64,000 nucleotides of DNA from Vombatus ursinus (Eukaryota; Chordata; Mammalia; Diprotodontia; Vombatidae), in the NCBI RefSeq assembly GCF_900497805.2, contig NW_020945064.1, forward strand, positions 7,763,675 to 7,827,674, in the 5' to 3' direction. The translations under genes were made by a program, and so were the position numbers. Below, in pieces: positions 48,930-59,024 of this stretch. A model generated the notes under the pieces. That model had not been told where the DNA came from, searched no databases, and was given only the letters and a program-made list of their open reading frames with translations. How positions within the stretch are numbered: position 1 is the stretch's first letter; each line of letters starts with the position of its first letter.

Positions 48930-49275
48930 AGGCTCTTCCTTTCTTCTTTCCTCTCTCCTCTCTCCCTCCCTCCCTTCTTTCTTTCCTTCCTCTTTCTTTC
49001 TTTCTTTCCTTCCTCTTTCTTTCTTTCTCTCTCTTTCTCTTTCCTTCTTTTCTCTTTTTCTTTCTTTCTCTCCCTCTTTTTTCTTTCTCTTTTTCCCTTT
49101 ATTGATAATCTCTCTCTTTCCTTCTTTCTTTTCTTATCTCTCTCTCTCTTCCTCTCTCTCTTTTTCTTTTTTCTTTCCTTCCTTTCTCTTTCTTTCTTCC
49201 TTCCTTTCTTTCTCTCTTTTCTTTCTCTCCATCTCTTTCTTTCCTTCCTTCTCTCTCTCTCTCTTTTTCTTCCAT
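48930..49275 (+). repeat. (TTTC)/(TTCC)/(TC) polypyrimidine tract, about 345 bp
   Basis: Almost exclusively C and T, broken only by 'attgataa' near 49,100 and single purines. It follows directly on an L2/MIR tail. The Arg/Lys/Glu-rich minus-strand frame of 118 codons (48,923-49,279) is an artefact. Confidence 0.97.
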
Positions 49276-49769
49276 TCATTGATGAAACTTTTAGGGGAGC
49301 TGACCCAGGCAGAGGGTATCCCCCAAATTAGATCAGCCCCTATGGAAGGCACGATTCACAGGCTGGTTGGTAATGCCATTATCCTGTAGCCAGGATTCTT
49401 TCTCAGGGATGCCTGTGGTATGCAGCACATCTCACGGGAAGAGTCCTCAGTCTATAAAAGCATTGCCTCAACATAACTGGACTCAGGTACTACTACACAT
49501 GCCATCAGGAGCTCTGGCCACTAAATAACATTTGATATCAAAAGATTCTATTTGACGTAATTCCTAAGAAGGGCAGCTGCAGGTGTCCCCCACCAAGAAG
49601 CTCTCAGCAAGAACACAACCCAGGATTATTACGAGGGATGGAGAGAACACGCAGAGACTCCCAAAGGCCAGGAGAGCAAACCCAGCAGAGATCTCTTGCT
49701 CTTGCCAGCCAGGCATATATGCCATTTCTCTCACACTTGGCATTAGTCAAGAGAAAGGAGAATTCGGTA
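49276..49769. other. unassigned
   Basis: About 500 bases with no known repeat and no credible frame. Confidence 0.45.
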
Positions 49770-49955
49770 GCATGGTAAAAGAACTTTGACTCCAGAGTCA
49801 GAGAACCTGGATTCAAATGCCACCTCTGATGCTTACTACCCGGGTGGCCTTGAACAAAGCACTTGGCCTCCTTGGGCCTCAGTTTCCTCAACTGAGGAAT
49901 GAGTCAGTTGGCCTAGATGAATGCTGAAGTCCCTTCTAACTCTTGATAAGGCCCC
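49770..49955 (+). mobile_element. MIR SINE
   Basis: 'ggattcaaatgccacctctg', 'gccttgaacaaagcacttgg', 'tcagttggcctagatgaatg', 'cccttctaactcttgataag'. Confidence 0.85.
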
Positions 49956-49989
49956 TCAAGCCTGTTTTTCTGATTTACTAATCAGTCCT

Positions 49990-50216
49990 TAGCCTAGAGT
50001 TCTTCCCCAAGTTAAAATCTGCCCTCAGATACTTACCTAGATATGTGACTCTAGGCAAGTCACTTAACCCTGCTTGCCTCAGTTTACTCATCTGAAATAA
50101 GCTGGAGAGGGAAATGGCAAACCGCTCTAATATCTTTGCCAAGAAAACCCAAAAACGGGATCACAAAGAGTGAGACATGACATTTTCAGTCTGAAAATGA
50201 CTGAAGAACAACAAAG
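49990..50216 (+). mobile_element. MAR1-type SINE, 5' truncated
   Basis: 'aatctgccctcagatactta', 'ctctaggcaagtcacttaac', 'gagagggaaatggcaaaccg', 'tctttgccaagaaaacccaa', 'gaagaacaacaaa'. Confidence 0.9.
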
Positions 50217-50460
50217 CCCAGACCACCATTCCATGGGGAGCTCTAGCAGGCATGTGCTTGAGCCAGCTCCTGAGAACTGGTTGTTAAATGTTCCATTTAC
50301 ATCTCAGAAGTTGAGTGGGCTCGAGTGATTGCTTTGTTGATTGTCCGGACTTGAGAGTGGAGGGAGCAAATGTCCCTAATGCAGATTAAGCTTAAAAGTG
50401 AATCTTCTAGACATTCCCCTTCCCCAGCCAACAGGGTTGGTTGTTAAATATTTACCAGTA
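50217..50460 (+). repeat. unassigned dispersed repeat, copy 2
   Basis: 'catgtgcttgagccagctcc', 'agaactggttgttaaatgtt', 'tttgttgattgtccggactt' parallel the 40.5-kb copy. Boundaries are unknown. Confidence 0.5.
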
Positions 50461-50690
50461 TACCTCTGTGCCCCAGTCATACTCACTTCACTGCTGGCTC
50501 AGTTTCCATCCCCCCTCCAGCAGCCTTGCGTCTCTTCCCCTGCTTTCCAGGTCTTCTTTATACGTGATCTCCCATCCAAATGTAGGCTCCTTGAGGACAG
50601 GGATCATCTTGTTTGCTTATATTTGTAGCCTCAGCACTTAACTCTGTGCCTGGCAAACAGTAAGTGTTTAATAAATACTTTTATCTTGTT
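50461..50690 (+). mobile_element. L2 LINE 3' end
   Basis: 'ttccttgaggacagggatca'-type wording near 50,590 ('ctccttgaggacagggatca'), 'tcagcacttaactctgtgcc', 'gtaagtgtttaataaatact'. Confidence 0.85.
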
Positions 50691-50910
50691 ATCTATTCCA
50701 GGATCCTATGATCTGTAAGATGGCGGCGTGGACTACAGCCCCTGAGGAAATTCCTTTCTAACTCTAAATTTGTCTCTAATCCCGGAAGTGCTTGATCAAT
50801 GATCCTACATTGTCTTTGTATGGGGAAATGTTTTTCAAAAGTTCAACAATGAAACCCATGTTAGCTTGCCCACCTTCTGGCTGGAAGAGGGGATAGAAGA
50901 TCTGACACAC
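50691..50910. other. unassigned
   Basis: Short MIR-like phrase 'ggatcctatgatctgtaaga'. Otherwise unrecognised. Confidence 0.4.
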
Positions 50911-50920
50911 AAGCTTTAGG

Positions 50921-51168
50921 CTGTTGCCGTTCAGTGGTTGCAGTCGTTTCTGACTCTCTGTGACCCCATTTGGACTTTTCTTGGCAAAGATACTGGAGTG
51001 GTTTACCATTTCCTTCTCCAGCTCATTTTACAGATGAGGAAACTGAGGCAAACAGGGTTAAGTGACTTGTCTAGGGTCACACAGCTAGTAAGCATCTGAG
51101 GCCAGACTTGAACTAAGGTCTTCCTGACTCCAGACCCTATGCTCTCTCTACTGCACCACCTAGTTGCC
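50921..51168 (-). mobile_element. MAR1-type SINE, first of a stacked pair
   Basis: Reversed full-length copy: 'tgccgttcagtggttgcagt', 'ttcttggcaaagatactgga', 'cattttacagatgaggaaac', 'cacacagctagtaagcatct', 'caccacctagttgcc'. It is flanked by 'aagctttagg' (50,911-50,920) and 'aactttagg' (51,171-51,179). Confidence 0.95.
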
Positions 51169-51180
51169 CAAACTTTAGGT

Positions 51181-51421
51181 TCTGTCCAGTCATTTTTTAG
51201 TCATATCTGACTCTTCATGACTCTATTTGGGTTTTTTTTTTTTTGGCAAAGATACTAGAGTAGTTTACCATTTCCTTCTCCAGCTCATTTTACAGATGAG
51301 GGAACTGAGGCAAACAGGGTTAATGACTTGTCCAGGGTCACACAGCTAGTAAATGTCTGAGGCCAGATTTGAACTCATGAAGATGGCTTCCTAACTCTAT
51401 CCACTGTGTCGCCTAGCTGCC
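51181..51421 (-). mobile_element. MAR1-type SINE, second of a stacked pair
   Basis: Same orientation as its neighbour: 'gtccagtcattttttagtca', a T-run, 'ttggcaaagatactagagta', 'ccagatttgaactcatgaag', 'gtcgcctagctgcc'. It is flanked by 'aaactttaggt' on both sides (51,170-51,180; 51,423-51,433). Confidence 0.95.
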
Positions 51422-51474
51422 CAAACTTTAGGTAGCAGACTACAAAACAAAAGTAGTGACCATATCCCAGCAGA

Positions 51475-51597
51475 TCAGAAGTTCCATGAGAACAGGCATT
51501 TTATTTATCTTTTTACTTTCTCCCCTCCCCCTCCCCCTACCATAGACCTGATTCCACTGTACATAGCAGAAAATTAATAAATGTTTGATGGATAAAT
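51475..51597 (+). mobile_element. L2 LINE 3' end
   Basis: 'ttccatgagaacaggcattt', 'ctgattccactgtacatagc', 'taataaatgtttgatggata'. Confidence 0.75.
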
Positions 51598-51668
51598 GAA
51601 TACATGAATGAATAGATGGATGAATGAATGAATGGATGGATGGATGGATGGATGAATAAATGAATAAG
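51598..51668 (+). repeat. (GAAT)n/(GGAT)n microsatellite
   Basis: Tetranucleotide units that continue the natural 'tgaatgaatgaa' end of an L2 copy. Confidence 0.95.
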
Positions 51669-51689
51669 AAGGTTTCAGGCTAGGAAGGG

Positions 51690-51855
51690 CAGGCAAAGGG
51701 CATAGTATAGGGCATATAGAGAGTTCGAATCCTTACTACTTGGCTGTTCATGGGGAAGTTATTTGATTTCTTTATGCCTCAGTTGCCTCATCTGTAAAAT
51801 GAGGGGGTTGCATTAGAACTCCTCCTAGGTCCTTTTTGGCACTAAAAATTGAGGT
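51690..51855 (+). mobile_element. MIR SINE
   Basis: 'agagttcgaatccttactac', 'tgcctcatctgtaaaatgag', 'ctcctaggtcctttttggca'. Confidence 0.75.
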
Positions 51856-52180
51856 AGAAAGGTATTTGGGGAGGATGCTTGAGAGGTGAGATTCCCTGAA
51901 GGAAAACCAATCAGAAAGGATGGGAACCATGAAGAAACTTACCCTTTTTCCCAGCCTTGCCTAAGGCCAGCCCAGCCCAGCCCCACAAGGCCTAAATCAT
52001 CAGATGAGTCTCAGAACTTATGCTTTGATGTTGAACTCACTTGGACCTTTCTTCCATCTCTTTTGCCAAAAAACTTCACAAAGACAAGCATCAGAGGGCT
52101 TTGCTGGTCTGGACTCTCATATGAGGCTCCATCTCCAGATGCCTCAAAACTGCCCACTGGGGCTGACTTTATAGGGTCAG
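51856..52180. other. unassigned
   Basis: A 100-codon plus-strand frame (51,886-52,188) without domain content. No known repeat. Confidence 0.4.
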
Positions 52181-52226
52181 AGCTCTAGAGTTGGGGACCT
52201 CAGCAGTCATCCAGCCTGACTCTCTT

Positions 52227-52505
52227 CTCATCAACAAGCATTTATTAAGCACCTGCTATTTGCTAGGAACAGGGCTAAGCCTGGGAGATAGAGAGAAAGG
52301 CAAAAACAGTCCCTTCCCTCAAGGAGCTCAGTCTAACAGGGAGGCAACATGCAAAAGACCGTGCCTCCAGGAGAAATATAGGGTAAATTGCACCTAATCT
52401 TAGAGGGAACTAATCTTAGAGAGACTGAGAAAAGATTCTTGCAGAAGGTGGGATTTTAGCTGAGACTTTAAGGAAGTCAGGGAAGCCAGGAGGCAGAGGT
52501 GCATT
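52227..52505 (-). mobile_element. L2 LINE 3' end
   Basis: 'catcaacaagcatttattaa', 'gtcccttccctcaaggagct', 'attcttgcagaaggtgggat', 'aaggaagtcagggaagccag'. Confidence 0.92.
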
Positions 52506-52620
52506 GTGCAGATGGGGAGACTGACGCCCAGGGAGGTTAAGTGACTTGCCTGAGGTGCCACAGTCAGTATCTATCCTTGGTGGGATGTAAGCTGAGGTCC
52601 TCTGTCTCCAACAACAGTGG
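52506..52620 (-). mobile_element. MIR SINE
   Basis: 'cagatggggagactgacgcc', 'gttaagtgacttgcctgagg'. Confidence 0.75.
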
Positions 52621-52807
52621 GTTTTTTTTTTGACTGGACTGTGATAGGCATGGATGACCCTAGATGGTTCTCTAACCCTGGTTAGAAACTTGACCATTTT
52701 TTGTCTTTCTGAGAGTTCACATGTCTTTAGAAGCATTCAGGAAAGCCAAAGGGAGTCTGTTGCAAATGAAATCTGTTCTGGAAGAAAAGACACTTCTAAA
52801 AGGGGAG
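52621..52807. other. unassigned
   Basis: Left flank of the next SINE. Starts with a short T-run. Nothing recognised. Confidence 0.4.
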
Positions 52808-52819
52808 AATCCTGTCTCT

Positions 52820-52974
52820 CTCTTTTTTTTTTTAAATTTGGTTAGGCAGTGGGGTTAAGTGACTTGCCCAGGGTGACACAGCTAGTAAATGTTATGTGTC
52901 TGAGGCCAGATTTGAATGCAGGTCCTCTGGAACCCAGGGCTGGTGCTCTATCCACTGCAGCACCTAGCTGCCCC
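52820..52974 (-). mobile_element. WSINE1-like SINE with 12-bp target duplication
   Basis: Reversed copy from the T-run to 'gcagcacctagctgcccc'. 'aatcctgtctct' is present at 52,808-52,819 and 52,975-52,986. Confidence 0.93.
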
Positions 52975-52986
52975 AATCCTGTCTCT

Positions 52987-53289
52987 TTAAGGACTGCATG
53001 GAGTTAGAATGGAAGATTCTTGAACTGCAAGACAACTCTGGGATTATGCGATCCAATTTGTACCCGGAGAGGTATTCCGAAAGGCCTCTCGAGAAGAGGA
53101 GCCTGCAACAGCCCCAGGCAGTGACCTAGCACAAACATGCAGGCACCTGTACGTTTTTTTAGAGAATTCTAATTATCTGGATATGGGGGAGGGGAGAACC
53201 CAACCAATCAAACCAACATTTCAAATTTGCTCTAGCACTTCAAGATCTTGCCTCTGGGGCCAAAGAGGATAAGCCAAAATCTTCTTTCA
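52987..53289. other. unassigned
   Basis: No known repeat or coding signal in 300 bases. Confidence 0.4.
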
Positions 53290-53455
53290 TGTGACAAGGA
53301 GGGAGGGAAATAAGGGAGGAAGGAAGGGAAGGAAGGAAAGAGGGAGAGAGTGAAGTAAGGGAAGGAAGAAGAAAGGGAGGGTAGAAAGAAAGAAAAAGAA
53401 GGAAAGATGAAAAGAAGAAAGAAAAGGAGGGAGGGAGCGAGTGGTGAAGACAAAG
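53290..53455 (+). repeat. (GGAA)/(GAAA) purine tract
   Basis: Purine-rich units 'gggagg', 'aaggaagg', 'agaaag' for about 165 bases. Confidence 0.95.
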
Positions 53456-53540
53456 ACATAGTTTCCTCTTCTGTGAAATAAAAAGTGGACTTGGGCAAAG
53501 TGGTCTCTAAGGCCATTCCAACGCTAGCATTCTAGGATTC
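53456..53540 (+). mobile_element. MIR SINE 3' half
   Basis: 'atagtttcctcttctgtgaa', 'gtggtctctaaggccattcc', 'acgctagcattctaggattc'. Confidence 0.7.
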
Positions 53541-55117
53541 TCTGAGGTTGGAACTTCAAAGGTGAGTAGCTTCCAAACGTAATCAAATCCCTAGCCTAAT
53601 GTGGAGGAGATTTGCAATCCCATGCTAATCCTAAAAGGCGGCAGGCAGATCCAACTTCTTGGCTTGCTCCCCTGAGAAACAGTACTCTACCTGCCAGCAT
53701 CCAAGTGCCTCAGCCCTGCAGATCTGGGGAGAGACGACAAAGAGGAGAGCTCGGGATAGCTGAAATCAGACCATCCCAGCCTAATGAGCTGATGCCAGCA
53801 TCCTTGCCTGATGAAAGGTCCTTCTAATCATAAGTGAAACCCACATTTTAATAGCTAAATCCATAGCCACAAATAACCCAAGATTTGGGAATCACAAATT
53901 TGGGGACAGGACAGGGAGGAGGGAAGGGGGAACAGGATAATAATAACCAGATCCAACTGGAAAAGGGAAATTCTGCATTCCATTAGAGAGCTGAGCAAGG
54001 CCAATAACGAGCAATTCCGAAGCACAAAGGGAGAAGCCTCACAGATGTCTTTTCCCCATCGAAGCCCCCCACCCTAACTTAATGAGGGATGCTGACTACG
54101 TCACCCCCTCCAAGCTTCAATGCGTGAACAAGATCTTGGCTTATCATCGCCCCTATGAGGAAAATATAGGTCATGCTCCCAAATAGGATCAGTCGCAATG
54201 GTTTGGCCTGGAGAAATTTAGTGGGCCCTTAAACAAAACCGTATGTGGACTCAGGAGATAAAGGGAGGACCCCTTAGGAATGGTTCCTTTCACTCCCACA
54301 AAATTAACCCAATGGTCAATAAGGGTAAAAAAAAAATAAGTCAGCGAAAGCTCGAACTATTGATGTCCCCATGGTGGAAAAGACCAATGTTGTAACTGGA
54401 AACAATCATGGAAAATGAGGCATCCAAATGCAAAGTAGGGGAGGGGGGTGGATGGAGGACAACAGAAATTGCCTTTTAAAGGCAAAGAAGAGAACAGTAG
54501 AAATGTGACTGTGGGATCAGCACACTTAAGGCAAGACCTCCCAAATCTCAATGCCATTTGCTCCTCAAGTCGATGCCAAAGGAGGACAGAAATGTCACCG
54601 TAATATAAAGGTTTAGTGAAAATACAGACAGACTCCCCATGGAGATCTTCACAGGTTTGCACTGCCACTTCCTAGAATGAAGCTTTTTTTCTGTCTTTTC
54701 TTGGCATTAGAACCTGAAGAGGCAGGGATGTGCCCTGCTCTGAGATTTCTCTAACAAGAATATCTTTCAACCCATTTCTGTGGCACCGAGGAATTGGCCA
54801 GACACTAACCGGTGCAGTCTGTGCTTCTTTGGGATGAAAGTTTCTGACATGGCTGAAGTCTTGCTTTCCTCCTTTCCACTATGGGGAGAAGAAAATTCCC
54901 CATTAGAGGTGACACTGATTCTCCCCTTCCACAGTATGCAAGGCATCCATATGACTATCTTGCAGGGTAAATGAGTTGGATTCCTGTAATTTCCACTGGC
55001 TAAGATGGAGGCCAGCTTCAGGAAACAATATTTCAGCTGATGCCTCTAACCTGAATGAGAAGGGAGCCTGCCAAGAAATAAATAGATGGACTCAGGCCCC
55101 TGTGGCTGATTAGATTT
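53541..55117. other. longest repeat-poor stretch in the window
   Basis: Nearly 1.6 kb with no transposon I recognise. Frames of 60-105 codons occur (for example 54,357-54,668 minus, 54,780-54,974 plus), none with a domain, and no exon is evident. Given the repeat density elsewhere, this is where conserved non-coding sequence would most plausibly lie, but I cannot see conservation from one sequence. Confidence 0.45.
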
Positions 55118-55475
55118 CATAATGGATGGAGGAAACGTGGCTAGACAATAGTTCCTATGAAAATGACCTGGGGGTTTTACTGAACTCTAAGTTCAATGAG
55201 TCAACAATGTGATATGGTGGCCAAAAATTGAATGCAGTCTTGGGTTGTATTAATAGAAGCATGGTGTCCAGAATGAGGGGGAAAATAGTTTCTGTGATTC
55301 TGTTCAGACCACACCTAGAGAATTTGATTCAAAGGTCACATCTAAAAAGGACATTGGTAAACTTTGGAGTATATCCAAGGGAGGCCAGATGGCCATGATG
55401 GTATGGGGACTCAAAACCATCCTATACCAAGAGTCATTGGAGGATGTTTAGCATGGAGAAGACACAGCACTGAGG
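55118..55475 (+). mobile_element. CR1/L3 LINE, RT C-terminal piece
   Basis: 'cgtggctagacaatagttcc', 'tgacctgggggttttactga' (DLGVL motif), 'tggtggccaaaaattgaatg', 'attggtaaactttggagtat' match the CR1/L3 region after YADD. Stops in all frames. Confidence 0.88.
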
Positions 55476-55479
55476 CATG

Positions 55480-55628
55480 CTAATATCTTCCTTCTGAGGC
55501 TGCTCTCCATTTACACTGGATATATCTTGTATGTGCAATTTTTTGCATGCTGTCTTTCTCAATAGAATGTAAGCTCCTTGAGGATGGGTACTGTGTTTTT
55601 GACTTTCTTTGTGTCCTCAGTGCTTAGT
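55480..55628 (+). mobile_element. L2 LINE 3' end inside the CR1/L3
   Basis: 'ggatatatcttgtatgtgca', 'aatgtaagctccttgaggat', 'ctttctttgtgtcctcagtg'. The terminal repeat is cut by the next, reversed L2. Confidence 0.85.
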
Positions 55629-55772
55629 CAGTCAATCAATAAACATCTGTTAAATGCCTACTATGTGCCAGGCACTGTACTAAATTCTAGGGATATAAAT
55701 TTGAAAAAGAAAGACAATGCCCACCCTTGAAGAGCTTACAATATAATGAGGAAGATAATACCAAAAAAAAAA
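55627..55772 (-). mobile_element. L2 LINE 3' end, with an A-run after it
   Basis: 'agtcagtcaatcaataaaca', 'gcctactatgtgccaggcac', 'acccttgaagagcttacaat'. A 16-base A-run follows (55,762-55,777). Confidence 0.85.
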
Positions 55773-56068
55773 AAAAAAGGAGCTGAGAAGGAGGGTAAAG
55801 GGAGAAAGTACCAACATGGGGGCCATGATGGAGAAATAGATGGCTGGTTAGAGTACCCTCCTCAAATAGAGGTTTTGGGAGGAGCTCTCTACTCCACCCT
55901 CAATGGCAAAGGATATCAATGGGTTATGAGGACCAGGGCTGATGTGATCCTGCAGAAGAAGGAGGTTCCTGGGGTATGATGGAGAAATCCAAAGGAGTTC
56001 TTTGGAGTGGGAAACATAGTGTTTGGCACATTGTAAATGCTTCATAAATACTTGTTGACTGACTGACA
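55773..56068 (+). other. unassigned filler ending in an L2 tail
   Basis: Mostly unrecognised. 'tagtgtttggcacattgtaa' and 'cataaatacttgttgactga' (56,019-56,065) are the tail of the L2 opened at 55,480, so the intervening DNA was inserted into that L2. Confidence 0.6.
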
Positions 56069-56570
56069 TGATGGTTATCTTTAAGTAATTAAAGAGCTTT
56101 CATATGGAAGAGAGACTTCAATTATCTGTTTTAAACTCCTATTAAATGTGTTATAACATTGACACACCCTCAATCGATTTAATATTCATCTCATAATCCT
56201 TGTCATGATCCCTAAGCTTTTTAGATATTTATTTATTTATTTTACTTTTGTATAGCTTGATATGAGGACTAGCATTTGAGTTATTTTGAAAATGTTGTAA
56301 CTTTGAAATAATTATTAAATTCGGTCTTATTGTGGATTAACTCACTTAACCTAGCACCAGGGTATAGAACCAGGGACGTTGGGTAGGAGTGGAAGAGAGG
56401 CATATTTTGGCTAGATATAAGGTGAAAAAAATCATTCCTAATAACTGAAGCTGTCCAAGAGTAGAGCGAACTGCCTCAGGAGATAATGAACTCCTATTCA
56501 TTAAAACTCTTCAAGCGGAGAGCAGATGACCACTTGTCAGAGATGTCATTGAGGTAATTAAACTACAAGC
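56069..56570 (+). mobile_element. CR1/L3 LINE, 3' pieces around an unassigned insert
   Basis: 'catgatggttatctttaagt' and 'ctttcatatggaagagagac' (56,068-56,122) and 'ctgaagctgtccaagagtag' to 'gatgaccacttgtcagagat' (56,395-56,550) continue the 55.1-kb element. About 270 AT-rich bases in between are unassigned. Confidence 0.8.
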
Positions 56571-56994
56571 TGAACTCATTGCCCTTTGCGGCACCTTCAA
56601 CTCAGAGAGTCCATTTTTCCATGAATTAACATTTGGTCAAGGTTAGAGTCAACCATTGGGGAACTGATTGTCCCATTGTGCTTAGCATTGGCCATTGGTC
56701 TACAATATATTGTCCTGTGTCCAGTTCTGTCCTGTCACAAGAGACACTGATGAGGTGGTGAGGAGATGCCAAACCAAGTCACATGAGGATCTGCTGAAGA
56801 AAGTGAGGGCATTCATTCGAGAGAAGAGGAGACAAGAGGATTGCTCTTTTTATGATGATCATTTCTTTGTGATATGATGTCACAGAGAAGAATGGACAGT
56901 CTTGTCAGCATAGATCCACAGGGCAGAGATAGGACCAACAGATTATCAGGGGGCGTACGTCATGTCAAATGGTCACAAGATTTCATAGGAACAA
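56571..56994. other. unassigned
   Basis: No known repeat. A 60-codon plus-strand frame (56,695-56,877) is Arg/Lys/Glu-rich near its end (REKRRQED). No domain. Confidence 0.4.
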
Positions 56995-57300
56995 AGTTTA
57001 GAGCTGGAAAGGATCTAAAGAGATTATTTTAGTTCAACCCCTTTATTTACAAATGAGAAAACCAAGACCAAGAAAAAGGAAGTAAGTCAGTGAGAAAAAA
57101 CATGTATTAAGCCCCTATTACATGCCAGGCACTGTGCTAAGCTCTAGGGATACAAAAGAGGCAAAAGACAATCCTTGCCCTTTAGTAGCTCACAATCTAA
57201 TGGAAATGACTTATCCAAGGTCATGTTGGCAAAAAGTATCAGAGTTGGAATTTGAATCTAGGTCTTCTGACTCTACATCCAAGCTCCTTACTCTAATTAT
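56995..57300 (-). mobile_element. MIR SINE interrupted by an L2 tail
   Basis: Reversed MIR: 'ttacaaatgagaaaaccaag' (57,048) and, after the interruption, 'gacttatccaaggtcatgtt' and 'ttgaatctaggtcttctgac'. Reversed L2: 'aacatgtattaagcccctat', 'gtagctcacaatctaatgg' (57,085-57,202). Confidence 0.78.
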
Positions 57301-57425
57301 TTTCTCTCTGAATAAGAAAGTGAACTCCTTGAGAGAAGACATTTTACTTTTCTGTTTATATTGTCAGGGTTTAGTGCTATAAGCTCGGCTCATGGTAAGC
57401 ACTAAATAAATGCCTTTCCATTCAA
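57301..57425 (+). mobile_element. L2 LINE 3' end
   Basis: 'gtgaactccttgagagaaga', 'ggtaagcactaaataaatgc'. Confidence 0.8.
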
Positions 57426-58504
57426 CTCCATTCCATACCACTGAGATTAAAGCACTCTAGAAATGTGGCTTATTAGAATTCCTTTAAAGGTGGATTCCAT
57501 ACTTCCCTTGTAAATATGGACCAAAGCAGGGAAAAAGGAGTCAGATGGACCATAATCTGCAAGGAGGAGGTCTTTTTTTTTTTTTTTTATTTAATGAGGC
57601 AATGAGAAAGAAGGTTTTGTCTTGTGGGCCAATGGGGCAACTGGAACGTTTTGCATTTATTCACTGATTGAATCTTCCCTGTGTGACTCTGTATGTGTGT
57701 GTGTGTGTGTGTGTGTGTATTTTGGGGGTGGGGAATATGGAAAGGAAGCTGGGAGAAGGCGACAACAGTGGTCTGCCATCCTTGGGATCCCACTCAGTAG
57801 GCAAGTATAATGGAATTCCTTGACCCTACCCGTGGTGGGTTGACTAACCCTATGCCTGGTGACATGAGTCTCTCAGCTGCCGACCTGATAAGCATCACTG
57901 TCAGAGAATATGTCCAGGGAGAGGGAGGCGGCTTCCAAGTGAAATGTATATGGGGAGGAACAGTGAGCATATTCTTGGAATTATAAAGCTCAGCACACTT
58001 TCCAAGTGATTATTGGATCAAGATGACATTTTCTATAGAGCACACAGATGCACCAGCTGGAATCAGGAAGCAATTTCCCCCTATGGTATATCGCTGAACC
58101 ATTAGGGGCATTATGCTGGGTGTTAGGCCTCTCTCTGGAGCATCTGGATCGGCAAGTATCAGAGCACAGAGATGAGCCTAGAGGGATCCTGGGGGCTGTC
58201 CTATAGGGGCTGTTTCCCCATTCACTGGGTAAATAGCTCAGGGAGAGACAGACCTCACTGAGCAGGTAAAAAAATCAGTAAGACAGGAAATAAGCACAGA
58301 TGCTCTTTTCTTCTCTTCTCACCTTGTATCTCAGCCTAGAAGATTCATCCCCTCTTCTTTGAATGAAAATCTCCAGACCGCACTAAGGATCTTCTGTTTA
58401 AAGGAGCCTTCCCTCTAGGGAAAGAGGACTAATGATATCTCATCAGGACAATGGGGTCTCTAGGCTGGCCAGAGGGATGAGCTGGAGAATATAATAACAA
58501 TACT
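57426..58504. other. unassigned, with T-run and (GT)n
   Basis: T-run at 57,571-57,588 and (GT)n at 57,691-57,719 (listed next). Otherwise about 1 kb of unrecognised, apparently non-coding sequence. Confidence 0.45.
57691..57719 (+). repeat. (GT)n microsatellite
   Basis: About 14 'gt' units. Confidence 0.95.
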
Positions 58505-59015
58505 ACTACTATAACTGATAACATTAATGATAGCTATGTGCCAGGCACTGTGCTAGAGCTCTTTACAGATGTTATTTTATTTGGACCTCACAACAACCAT
58601 AGGAGGTAGGTGCTGTTAGGTATAAAATGGGGATAATAATAGCATCTGCTTCCCAGGCTTGTTGCGAAAATCCATTGAAAATCCAATAATAATTGTAAAT
58701 CATCACATTGTATCGTATTGTAAATTATTATTGTACAATAAATAATTGTAAAGTATGTAGCACAGTGCCTGGCACATAGTTTTATATATATTATATACAT
58801 AACATATATATGTATTATATATATAACAAATATAATATATATATAAAACAATTAGCTATTATTATGATCTACATTTTATAGTTGAGGAAACTGAGGCAGA
58901 AAGGTTAAATGACTTGTCCAAGGTCACACAGCTAGTAAGTGTATGATGTAGGATTTGAACTCAGCTCTTCCTAACTCTAGTTCCAGCACTCTATCTACTG
59001 AGCAGCCTAGATATC
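58505..59015 (-). mobile_element. MIR/THER1-type SINE split by a THER1 copy
   Basis: Left part: 'gtgccaggcactgtgctaga', 'ttatttggacctcacaacaa', 'ataggaggtaggtgctgtta' (to 58,616). Right part from 58,851: 'ctacattttatagttgagga', 'cacacagctagtaagtgtat', 'atttgaactcagctcttcct'. Confidence 0.88.
58617..58850 (+). mobile_element. THER1-type SINE 3' half inside the reversed MIR, with AT-rich tail
   Basis: 'gtataaaatggggataataa', 'ccaggcttgttgcgaaaatc', 'tagcacagtgcctggcacat', then a (TA)-rich run (58,780-58,850). Confidence 0.8.
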
Positions 59016-59024
59016 TTAATATAG

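Noticed and set aside
48923-49279. 118-codon Arg/Lys/Glu-rich minus-strand frame, possible coiled coil
   Set aside because: Pure translation of a polypurine microsatellite. Similar frames arise at 22,207-22,512 and 26,024-26,180.
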